Shown here piece after piece: positions 1-4,497 of a DNA stretch of 7,094 nucleotides. Where the stretch lies: contig CANSES010000042.1 of NCBI GenBank assembly GCA_947645965.1, forward strand, positions 1 through 7,094, given 5' to 3'. Origin of the DNA: an uncultured Enterorhabdus sp. (GTDB lineage: Bacteria > Actinomycetota > Coriobacteriia > Coriobacteriales > Eggerthellaceae). The notes beneath the pieces were generated by a model. The model saw nothing but the letters and a program-made list of their open reading frames with translations. It made no database searches and was not told the origin of the DNA. Numbering within the stretch: position 1 is the stretch's first letter; each line of letters starts with the position of its first letter. A program made the translations under genes and the position numbers.

Positions 1-321
1 GCCGTCCGCCAGGTCGACGGTCTGGCCGCCGGTGGCTATGACGCGCTTGATGAGGATGCGATCGGGTGCCGCAGGATCGTGGAAGGTGATGATGTCGCCC
101 GGCTCGGGTTCGTGCAGGTAGTAGCTGATGCGCTCGGAGTAGACGCGGTCGCCGACGAGGATGGTGCCCTCCATGGAGCCGGAGGGGATGGCGTAGGCCT
201 GCAGGGCCAGCGGCATGATGCCCCAGTTGGCCACCGCGAACAGCAGGAGGAAGCCAATGAGGCGCCGCAGGGCCCGCTTGATGGCGGGCGCGTTGCTGCG
301 CGCGTGGTCTCCTGCGTACAT
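1..321 (-). CDS. lepB: Signal peptidase I, N-terminal part (truncated by window edge)
   Basis: Membrane-bound serine protease that removes signal peptides from exported proteins on the outer face of the cytoplasmic membrane. The first 107 residues are present; the C-terminus lies beyond position 1. Visible: a basic N-terminus, one hydrophobic membrane segment at about residues 21-42, then the family box IPSGSM with the catalytic Ser at residue 49. The PxPGDIITF box follows at 72-80 and the ILIKRVIATGG box, with the general-base Lys at 92. The spacing is normal for Gram-positive type I peptidases. The ATG is preceded by GAGGAG about four bases upstream and directly precedes the basic segment, so the start is well supported. 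No convincing promoter is seen in the 123 bases upstream, so it may be co-transcribed with the small minus-strand gene at 445-690. Substrates cannot be told from the sequence; a specialised paralogue is possible. Confidence 0.95.
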   Translation of the reverse strand, partial: MYAGDHARSNAPAIKRALRRLIGFLLLFAVANWGIMPLALQAYAIPSGSMEGTILVGDRVYSERISYYLHEPEPGDIITFHDPAAPDRILIKRVIATGGQTVDLADG

Positions 322-337
322 GGTGCTCCTCGGGGTT

Positions 338-358
338 GTGCTCGGGTAGTGCTCGGGT
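338..358. repeat. Short tandem repeat upstream of lepB
   Basis: GTGCTCGGGT occurs twice (338-347 and 349-358) with an 11-bp period, just upstream of the lepB ribosome binding site. With only two copies it may be chance or slippage. No function is evident. Confidence 0.5.
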
Positions 359-426
359 CGCTCGTGGATGGCGAGTGGCGCGCCGGCCTTGGCGTCGGCT
401 GCCCGCGCGTATGCAGACAGCCGCCC

Positions 427-441
427 GCGAGCGGCGCTCGC
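427..441. repeat. Small perfect hairpin after the antitoxin-like gene
   Basis: GCGAGC/GCTCGC arms of 6 bp around a 3-base centre, starting four bases beyond the stop codon of the minus-strand gene at 445-690. No T-tract follows on the minus strand, so it is not a typical intrinsic terminator. It may only stabilise an RNA end or separate that gene from lepB. Confidence 0.4.
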
Positions 442-444
442 AGG

Positions 445-690
445 TCAGGCGAAGCGGAGGGTCTTGCCCTCGGCCACGCATTCCTGCAGGTAGAGGTTTA
501 TCAGGTTCTGGTAGGGAATGCCCGTGCGATCCGCCTCGGCCTTGAAGTAGTCGATGACGTCCAAGTCAAGGCGCATCGTCACGGGCTTGCGCTCCTTCTT
601 GGCGCCGTCAGACGCGCCCGCGCCGCGGCCAGCGGCCGCGCCTCGGACGAGCCCAGACCTCGCCGCAGCGTTGTTTCCCTTTGACTTCAT
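445..690 (-). CDS. CopG/BrnA-like ribbon-helix-helix antitoxin or repressor, no toxin partner seen
   Basis: Protein of 81 residues. The first 34 residues are low-complexity (Ala/Gly/Lys/Arg). Residues 35-42 (KPVTMRLD) form the DNA-contacting beta strand typical of ribbon-helix-helix proteins, with helices at about 43-56 and 59-73. The pattern PVTMRLD..V..YFK followed by GIPYQ.LIN.YL resembles BrnA/CopG antitoxins and related repressors, which dimerise, bind operator DNA and usually repress their own promoter. The ATG has GAGGG about five bases upstream. A promoter and an inverted repeat lie just upstream (736-771), fitting autoregulation. A toxin gene normally sits beside such antitoxins; none is visible on either side (lepB downstream, a divergent transporter upstream). 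It is therefore either an orphan antitoxin or a stand-alone regulator. Family assignment is from motif recognition; what it regulates is inference. Confidence 0.8.
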   Translation of the reverse strand: MKSKGNNAAARSGLVRGAAAGRGAGASDGAKKERKPVTMRLDLDVIDYFKAEADRTGIPYQNLINLYLQECVAEGKTLRFA

Positions 691-735
691 AGACGCCCTC
701 GTAGGTTTGTGGTGTGGTTTCGTCGTCTCAAAAGC

Positions 736-765
736 GTATTGCTATTGTACATATATGAGCAATAC
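736..765. promoter_or_regulatory. Operator-like inverted repeat over the antitoxin-like gene's promoter
   Basis: Perfect 8-bp arms GTATTGCT (736-743) and AGCAATAC (758-765) are separated by 14 bases, with arm centres 22 bp (about two helical turns) apart. One arm abuts the minus-strand -10 box and the other fills the promoter spacer next to the -35 box. A dimeric repressor bound here would block RNA polymerase. The obvious candidate is the ribbon-helix-helix protein encoded at 445-690, but that is inference. Confidence 0.6.
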
Positions 766-771
766 ATTCAA
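744..771 (-). promoter_or_regulatory. Promoter of the antitoxin-like gene
   Basis: Read on the minus strand: TTGAAT (-35, 766-771), a 16-bp spacer, TACAAT (-10, 744-749). It lies in a locally AT-rich island and transcribes toward the gene starting at 690, leaving a leader of about 45-50 bases. A further near-palindrome, GAGAAA-A-TTTCTC, lies upstream at 780-792. Confidence 0.65.
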
Positions 772-926
772 TACGACAGGAGAAAATTTCTCAGCCGGCT
801 GCTCAGGTTTCTCCCGAGCGGCGGGGCGTTGCGATGGGCGCGGTGGAGCCGCACGCACTCTGTAACGGCTGGGCGGCGTTTTGCCCCGCGGGCCGCACGA
901 CGGGGGAGCGCTCCGCGGCCTTGGGC

Positions 927-932
927 TACAAT
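927..932 (+). promoter_or_regulatory. -10 box of the transporter gene, predicting a leaderless mRNA
   Basis: TACAAT, preceded by GGC, ends only seven bases before the ATG at 940. Transcription normally begins about seven bases after the -10 box, so the RNA would start at or next to the A of the start codon. No Shine-Dalgarno sequence precedes the ATG, which agrees. No good -35 hexamer is seen at 16-18 bp. The same TACAAT hexamer occurs before other genes in this window. Confidence 0.6.
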
Positions 933-939
933 CGCCGTC

Positions 940-2046
940 ATGGAAAACATCGCGCACATAGCCGAGCACGTCCTGGAGCACTCGGTTTCGGACACGCTCT
1001 ACCTCATCCCGTTCCTCTTCGTCACCTACCTGCTGATGGAGTGGCTCGAGCACAAGACGGCCGGCCGCACCCAGGAGGCCATCCGCCACGCTGGCGCTGC
1101 CGGGCCCGTGGTCGGCGCGCTTCTGGGCGTAGTGCCCCAGTGCGGGTTCTCGGCCATGGCGGCCACCCTGTGGGCCGGCCGCGTCATCACCCTGGGGACG
1201 CTCTTCGCCGTGTTCCTCTCCACCTCCGATGAGATGCTGCCCATCTTCCTCGCCGAGCAGGTGCCGGCGGGCACCATCCTGTCCATCATGGGCGCGAAGG
1301 TGGTCGTCGGCATGGTGATGGGCTTCATCGTGGACGCAGCGCTGCGCCTGGCGCGGCGCGACCGCCAGGATCTGCGCATCCACGAGCTGTGTGAGCGCGA
1401 CAACTGCGGCTGCCACGAGGACTGCGCCGCCTGCGAGGAGAACCCGGCCCTGGTCTACGGCCACCACGACGACGCGCTGGCCGCAGCCGGCGCCCGGGCG
1501 GCGTCGGATGCGGAGGCGCGTGCCGACCATGCCGCGCTCGAGGCCGCGACCGAGCCCGAGGGGCTGCTGGGCGACCTGGCCGCCGACTCTTCCGCCCACG
1601 GTCACGGCTGCTGCGCCCACGACCACAGCCACGATCACGACCACGGCTGGAAGGGCATCGTAAAGAGTGCGCTCGTCCACACCGTGCAGGTGACGGTGTT
1701 CATCTTCGTCATCACGCTTGCGCTCAACGCGGTGCTCGAGGTGGTGGGGGAGGACGTGCTCGCCGACTTCCTGGGCGCCAATCCCACGGTGTCGGTGCTG
1801 GCCAGCGCGCTCGTGGGCCTCATCCCCAACTGTGCCGCCAGCGTGGTCATCGCCGAGCTGTACCTGGAGGGCGTGCTGGGGTCGGGCGCCATGCTGGCCG
1901 GCCTGCTGGTATCCGCCGGCGTGGGGCTGCTCGTGCTGGTGCGCGCCAACCGCCACTGGCGCCAGAACCTCGCCATCGTCGCCGGCCTCTACGTCACGGG
2001 CGTGATCTGGGGCCTCATCGCCACCGGCCTGGGCGTGACGTTCTAG
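940..2046 (+). CDS. Putative heavy-metal/manganese exporter, ArsP_2-like permease with Cys/His-rich loop
   Basis: Polytopic membrane protein of 368 residues. Hydrophobic segments lie at about 18-35, 52-70, 75-95, 112-136, 248-268, 284-303, 315-334 and 344-366. Two halves carry matching motifs, GVVPQCGFSAMAA (63-75) and GLIPNCAASVVIA (293-305), suggesting an internal duplication with inverted or parallel halves. The hydrophilic linker (about 137-240) holds a Cys cluster (C151, C156, C158, C162, C165), HH at 175-176 and a His/Cys tail (220-235, including CC at 224-225 and alternating His-Asp), likely metal-binding. This resembles the family listed as 'putative manganese transporter' or '10TM heavy-metal exporter'. 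The substrate is not proven by sequence. An in-frame reading extends upstream to 709, but those codons cross non-coding, promoter-bearing DNA. The ATG at 940 begins the family-like N-terminus. It is probably transcribed alone, divergently from the repressor-like gene. Confidence 0.85.
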   Translation: MENIAHIAEHVLEHSVSDTLYLIPFLFVTYLLMEWLEHKTAGRTQEAIRHAGAAGPVVGALLGVVPQCGFSAMAATLWAGRVITLGTLFAVFLSTSDEMLPIFLAEQVPAGTILSIMGAKVVVGMVMGFIVDAALRLARRDRQDLRIHELCERDNCGCHEDCAACEENPALVYGHHDDALAAAGARAASDAEARADHAALEAATEPEGLLGDLAADSSAHGHGCCAHDHSHDHDHGWKGIVKSALVHTVQVTVFIFVITLALNAVLEVVGEDVLADFLGANPTVSVLASALVGLIPNCAASVVIAELYLEGVLGSGAMLAGLLVSAGVGLLVLVRANRHWRQNLAIVAGLYVTGVIWGLIATGLGVTF

Positions 2047-2245
2047 CCATCTGGGAATCGGCGGCCTGGACGCAGGAGGGCGCCCCGCGGGCAGTCGCCC
2101 GGCGCGGGCTGCCTTCGCGGTTTTGCGCGGAGCCTCGTCTCGTCTGGACGCTCCCCGCCCTGCGGCGGCCGGCGCTGATCACGGCTGCGTTGTCCCATTG
2201 TCCTGCGCGCCAAATGGCGTCGCCGTGCGTTTGTCCACCGCTCCA

Positions 2246-2274
2246 TTGGCCGCCTGCGCCACAGCGGGTATAGT
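2246..2274 (+). promoter_or_regulatory. Promoter of the HD-domain gene
   Basis: TTGGCC (-35, 2246-2251), a 17-bp spacer and TATAGT (-10, 2269-2274) predict a transcript start near 2281. This leaves a leader of about 58 bases, which contains a hairpin. Confidence 0.7.
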
Positions 2275-2291
2275 GTCCCCAGACGAAAGAC

Positions 2292-2319
2292 GCCCCGGGC
2301 CGCCTGCGGCTGCCGGGGC
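2292..2319 (+). promoter_or_regulatory. 5'-UTR hairpin of the HD-domain gene
   Basis: The arms GCCCCGG (2292-2298) and CCGGGGC (2313-2319) enclose an inner GCCG/CGGC stem with a CCTG loop and a 2-base bulge. The hairpin ends seven bases before AAAGGA (2326-2331), the ribosome binding site. It could protect the mRNA end or modulate translation. No U-tract follows, so it is not a terminator. Confidence 0.55.
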
Positions 2320-2338
2320 TGCGAGAAAGGAACTCCCC

Positions 2339-2941
2339 ATGGCCACGCTGAACGCCGGAATGACCCGTGACGACGCCTTCGCCCTGCTCCAGGAGCACAA
2401 CCAGGACGCCTTCCATATCGAGCACGGAGAGACGGTCGAGCAGACCATGCGCTACTTCGCCCGCGAGTGCGATCCCGAGAACGAGGAGTTCTGGGGTATC
2501 GTGGGCCTGCTTCACGACCTGGACTGGGAGGAGCACGACGACGAGCCCGAGAAGCACACCATCTACGCGGCGCCGCTCATCGAGGCGGCCGGCGGCACCC
2601 CCGAGCTCATCCGCGCCATCCAGTCGCACACCTCCGACTTCAACCCCGACCTGCCCAAGCCGGAGCTGCAGATGGAGAAGATCCTGTTCGCCACCGAGGA
2701 GCTGACCGGGCTCATCGGCGCGGCGGTGGTCATGCGCCCGTCGAAGAGCGTCATGGACTTCGAGGTGAAGTCGCTCAAGAAGAAGTTCAAGGACAAGCGC
2801 TTCGCCGCCGGCGTCGACCGCGAGGTCATCCGCAGTGGCGCTGCGATGCTCGGCTGGGAGCTCGACGAGCTGTTCGCCCGCACCATCGAGGCCATGCAGT
2901 CCTTCGCACCCGACCGCGACACCTTCGTCCCGGCTGAGTAG
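2339..2941 (+). CDS. HD-domain protein, predicted metal-dependent phosphohydrolase
   Basis: Soluble protein of 200 residues with no signal peptide or membrane segment. Candidate metal ligands in the order of the HD superfamily are His29 (FHIEHGETVE), His59-Asp60 (GIVGLLHDLDW), His97 (IQSHTSD) and an acidic residue at 120-121 (FATEELTGL). The C-terminal half (LIGAAVVMRPSKSVMDFEVKS and KKKFKDKRFAAGVDR) matches a small stand-alone HD family that I remember as widespread in anaerobic Firmicutes and related bacteria. HD proteins usually hydrolyse phosphate esters of nucleotides; the substrate here is unknown. The start ATG has AAAGGA upstream, and the codons before it cover a promoter and hairpin, so longer readings are rejected. 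It is monocistronic: own promoter at 2246-2274 and terminator at 2994-3023. The fourth metal ligand appears to be Glu rather than the usual Asp. Confidence 0.88.
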   Translation: MATLNAGMTRDDAFALLQEHNQDAFHIEHGETVEQTMRYFARECDPENEEFWGIVGLLHDLDWEEHDDEPEKHTIYAAPLIEAAGGTPELIRAIQSHTSDFNPDLPKPELQMEKILFATEELTGLIGAAVVMRPSKSVMDFEVKSLKKKFKDKRFAAGVDREVIRSGAAMLGWELDELFARTIEAMQSFAPDRDTFVPAE

Positions 2942-2949
2942 GGCTCACC

Positions 2950-2973
2950 GCCACATTTTTCCTATTTCGTGGC
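2950..2973. repeat. Inverted repeat GCCAC-N14-GTGGC, copy 1
   Basis: GCCAC (2950-2954) and GTGGC (2969-2973) are separated by 14 bases, nine bases after the HD gene's stop codon. It has the same arm sequence and spacer length as two further copies downstream. Confidence 0.6.
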
Positions 2974-2993
2974 ACAGATCGTCAGTTTGGTAC

Positions 2994-3023
2994 GGCGCCT
3001 CGGGTTATCGGGGCGCCTTTTTT
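2994..3023 (+). terminator. Intrinsic terminator of the HD-domain gene
   Basis: GGCGCC (2994-2999) pairs with GGCGCC (3012-3017), extended by three inner pairs including a G-T wobble, with a 6-base loop. TTTTTT follows at 3018-3023. It lies 52 bases after the stop codon. Read on the minus strand it has no T-tract, so it acts in one direction. Confidence 0.85.
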
Positions 3024-3105
3024 GCGCTTTTTCGCCTCCGGGGGCTCCGAAAACGCCGATTTCGACCCTCGTAGCCGTTACGGACCGTACCGAACTCGGG
3101 TTTAG

Positions 3106-3131
3106 TGCCACATTTCGCGGTTAGAGTGGCA
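3106..3131. repeat. Inverted repeat TGCCAC-N14-GTGGCA, copy 2
   Basis: Perfect 6-bp arms at 3106-3111 and 3126-3131 with a 14-base centre beginning ATTTCGCGG. This is the best-conserved of the three copies. Confidence 0.65.
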
Positions 3132-3262
3132 GTAAGGTGCGATTTGGCATGCCTGACGTGGCGCGGATGCACAGAATCGCGTGGTGCGGCGGGAAGGCGC
3201 GAAGGCCTGGAGCTGCGATGGCCGCTGGGGGGGCGCTTTACCCCGCCAACTCGCAGATAACC

Positions 3263-3287
3263 GCCATTTCGCGGCGAAAAAGTGGCA
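3263..3287. repeat. Inverted repeat GCCAT-N14-GTGGC, copy 3 (degenerate)
   Basis: GCCAT (3263-3267) and GTGGC (3282-3286) are again separated by 14 bases. One arm position is a T-G mismatch. The segment TTTCGCGG inside it also appears in copy 2. Confidence 0.5.
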
Positions 3288-3343
3288 GCGGCGGCTCCGG
3301 CCGGGACGATTCCGGCAGCGGTGGCTCCGGCTGGGACGGTTTC
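3284..3343. repeat. 30-bp imperfect tandem duplication
   Basis: Unit A (3284-3313) and unit B (3314-3343) match at 26 of 30 positions, both starting GGCAGCGG and containing GGCTCCGG. The 3' end of unit B is repeated again in inverted orientation at 3356-3372. The third copy therefore creates a hairpin. Confidence 0.8.
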
Positions 3344-3372
3344 GACGGGCGCCGCCGAAACCGTCCCAGCCG
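3328..3372. repeat. 17-bp perfect inverted repeat (strong hairpin)
   Basis: CGGCTGGGACGGTTTCG (3328-3344) is exactly complementary to 3356-3372 across an 11-base loop. No T-tract is present on either side. It lies about 118 bases beyond the uspA stop codon and could form the 3' end of that transcript, or be part of a repetitive element. Confidence 0.85.
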
Positions 3373-3489
3373 CCTTCCCCAAGGCTCTGACGTCATCGCG
3401 TCGACAGCCCGGGCCGGGTGCTGCCCCCCCGCTGCGCCACGCGCCCGCCGCGCAACGCGCTTTCGTCCTCCCCGTCGCGCCCTCGCGCG

Positions 3490-3921
3490 CTACTGCCGGG
3501 CGCCGTCCTTGGCGATGAGCACCGTCACGGGTGACTCCTTCGTCACCGCGTAGCTCACCGAGCCGAGGTAGCCCTTGACGCCGCCCTGGCCGCGGCTGCC
3601 CATGACGATGAGGTCGCAGCCCTCCTCGATGGCGCAGCTGACGATGAGGTCGGCCGGGGAGGTGCCGCGCAGTAGGCGCACCTCGGCTGGGTTGGGCAGC
3701 ATCTCGGCCACCGCCTCCAGCTCGGCGCGCACCGATGCGGCGTCGTCCATGATGACGGCGTCGATGCCCGCGGCGGCTGCGCCGGAGGAGAACAGGCGCA
3801 CGACGTGGGCGAGCACCAGCTCGACGGTCGGGTCGGCGCCAGCCACCTGCGCTGCCAGCTCGAGCGCGCGGCGAGACGGGGCCGAGCCGTCGTAGGCCAC
3901 CAGGATCTTGCGCGTCCACAT
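3490..3921 (-). CDS. Universal stress protein, UspA family, single domain
   Basis: Cytosolic nucleotide-binding stress protein of 143 residues, the usual length for a single Usp domain, which acts as a dimer. Visible: the first beta strand with ILVAYDGS (6-13; Asp11 contacts the nucleotide base in known members), LAHVV at 38-42, and a central helix rich in Ala/Glu (60-75). The ATP-loop region follows at 105-121, GSRGQGG then LGS, and the last strand SPVTVLIAK at 130-138. In this loop the gap between the second and third Gly is eight residues instead of the classic nine. ATP binding is therefore likely but not certain. The ATG has AGAGGA upstream. The gene stands alone, with its own -10 box at 3956-3961 and divergent tRNA genes behind it. 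Its precise role cannot be read from sequence. Confidence 0.93.
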   Translation of the reverse strand: MWTRKILVAYDGSAPSRRALELAAQVAGADPTVELVLAHVVRLFSSGAAAAGIDAVIMDDAASVRAELEAVAEMLPNPAEVRLLRGTSPADLIVSCAIEEGCDLIVMGSRGQGGVKGYLGSVSYAVTKESPVTVLIAKDGARQ

Positions 3922-3955
3922 GGGCAGGTCCTCTCTCTTGGGTGTCGATGGGCCT

Positions 3956-3961
3956 ATTGTA
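3956..3961 (-). promoter_or_regulatory. -10 box of the universal stress protein gene
   Basis: TACAAT on the minus strand, 34 bases upstream of the ATG, predicting a leader of about 28 bases. The -35 region at 17 bp is GC-rich and does not resemble TTGACA, so an activator or an unusual sigma contact is possible. Confidence 0.5.
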
Positions 3962-4043
3962 GTACGCCGGCGCCCGTTCGGCGCGTGGATCTGCCGCGTG
4001 CCGCGAAGGCGTTGCCAGGGGAGCGCGGACGCCTAGGTTGCCG

Positions 4044-4072
4044 TTGACCCGCCCCGGCTTCACGGCTAGAAT
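4044..4072 (+). promoter_or_regulatory. Promoter of the tRNA-Lys/tRNA-Gln unit
   Basis: TTGACC (-35, 4044-4049), an exact 17-bp spacer and TAGAAT (-10, 4067-4072) make this one of the best housekeeping promoters in the window. The predicted start near 4079 leaves a short leader of about 15 bases before tRNA-Lys. Confidence 0.8.
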
Positions 4073-4093
4073 GAACCCTCGTGTAAAGGAGCC

Positions 4094-4169
4094 GGGCCGT
4101 TAGCTCAGCTGGCAGAGCAGGGGACTTTTAATCCCAAGGTCGCGGGTTCGATTCCCTCACGGCCCACCA
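4094..4169 (+). tRNA. tRNA-Lys (anticodon TTT), CCA encoded
   Basis: 76 bases folding as a tRNA: acceptor GGGCCGT (4094-4100) pairs with ACGGCCC (4159-4165), discriminator A, and genomic CCA at 4167-4169. The D arm GCTC/GAGC, the anticodon loop CTTTTAA with TTT at 4127-4129, and the T-loop GGTTCGATT are all visible. The outermost anticodon-stem pair is G-A. It reads AAA/AAG lysine codons. Confidence 0.97.
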
Positions 4170-4193
4170 TCCCTTTGCACGCACCGTTGTCGC

Positions 4194-4267
4194 TGGGGTA
4201 TCGTCCAACGGCAGGACTCTGGTTTTTGGTACCAGCTACCTAGGTTCGAATCCTAGTACCCCAGCCA
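4194..4267 (+). tRNA. tRNA-Gln (anticodon TTG), CCA encoded
   Basis: 74 bases: acceptor TGGGGTA (4194-4200) pairs with TACCCCA (4257-4263), discriminator G, CCA at 4265-4267. The anticodon stem CTGGT/ACCAG is perfect, with TTG at 4226-4228, and the T-loop is GGTTCGAATCC. It follows tRNA-Lys by 24 bases and shares its promoter. It reads CAA/CAG. The weak first base pairing (T-A) is typical of tRNA-Gln. Confidence 0.97.
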
Positions 4268-4317
4268 ATGCGCCTCGCCGCCCTGCGGCGTCGGGCCGTG
4301 CGGCGCACGCGGGGCGT

Positions 4318-4346
4318 TTGCCCCCGATCGCCCGTTGCGCTACAAT
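4318..4346 (+). promoter_or_regulatory. Promoter between tRNA-Gln and infA
   Basis: TTGCCC (-35, 4318-4323), 17-bp spacer, TACAAT (-10, 4341-4346); predicted start near 4353, about 237 bases before infA. The -35 box overlaps a small hairpin GGGGC-GTTT-GCCCC (4311-4324) that follows the tRNA genes but has no T-tail. It may serve as a distal infA promoter or drive a separate short RNA. Confidence 0.65.
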
Positions 4347-4352
4347 GCGTCT

Positions 4353-4497
4353 ACCACAGCCGACAAGGCGGCTGCGCCTCCCGTGGGGAAGGCGCGAGTA
4401 CCTGGCGGTTGCGCCTCTCGCGCGACAACCGCGCGGCTTCGAGCCGCAGGCCTGACAAGCAGGTCGAAGCGAACCAGCACCGCCGGTTGTTGGTTTT
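4353..4497 (+). ncRNA. Candidate small RNA or structured leader upstream of infA
   Basis: A roughly 145-base segment with a promoter in front (4318-4346) and a terminator-like hairpin at its end (4474-4497). It contains hairpins GCGGTTG/CAACCGC (4405-4411 with 4426-4432), GCGGCT-TCG-AGCCGC (4433-4447) and CCTG/CAGG nearby. No open frame with a ribosome binding site is convincing. I do not recognise SRP RNA, 6S RNA, tmRNA, RNase P or T-box motifs. It could equally be the untranslated leader of a longer infA transcript, or the tail of the tRNA transcript. Confidence 0.3.
4474..4497 (+). terminator. Possible intrinsic terminator between tRNA-Gln and infA
   Basis: CCAGCA (4474-4479) pairs with TGTTGG (4488-4493) with one G-T wobble, plus one further C-G pair inside a mismatch. 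TTTT follows at 4494-4497, with more T-rich sequence after. The short U-run and modest stem make it weaker than the terminator at 2994-3023. It could end the tRNA transcript and keep it apart from infA. Confidence 0.4.

Larger units (their letters stand above)
3024..3489. other. Non-coding, repeat-bearing gap between converging genes
   Basis: I see no credible gene on either strand. Readings that stay open are Arg/Ala/Pro-rich and lack a ribosome binding site, and one of them overlaps uspA. The stretch 3018-3150 is less GC-rich than its surroundings. The gap contains the near-palindrome TACGG-A-CCGTA (3079-3089), two of the three GCCAC-N14-GTGGC-type repeats, a 30-bp tandem duplication and a 17-bp hairpin. 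The last ~115 bases before uspA show nothing recognisable. No T-tailed terminator for uspA was found. Confidence 0.6.

Noticed and set aside
445..690. Complete toxin-antitoxin pair
   Set aside because: No toxin-sized reading frame with a ribosome binding site lies on either side of the antitoxin-like gene.
709..939. N-terminal extension of the transporter by 77 residues
   Set aside because: The extra codons cross the AT-rich promoter/operator of the divergent gene and give a basic, low-complexity stretch unlike the membrane family. A -10 box lies directly before the ATG at 940.
742..1956. Long minus-strand reading frame opposite the transporter
   Set aside because: Its His/Gly/Val-rich translation mirrors the opposite strand of a clear membrane protein; it has no domain and no ribosome binding site.
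2084..2124. Terminator for the transporter gene
   Set aside because: CCCGCG/CGCGGG can pair and a TTTT occurs nearby, but the T-run is 13 bases away from the stem. It is not a convincing intrinsic terminator.
2123..2338. N-terminal extension of the HD protein
   Set aside because: It would translate through a good promoter (2246-2274) and the leader hairpin. The ATG at 2339 has its own ribosome binding site and the family-like start.
3284..3372. CRISPR array or insertion sequence
   Set aside because: Only two direct units with no spacers between them, and no transposase gene nearby.
3137..3553. Plus-strand reading frame opposite the end of uspA
   Set aside because: Arg/Ser/Gly-rich composition, no ribosome binding site, runs through repeats and overlaps the real uspA gene. 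It is open only because of high GC.
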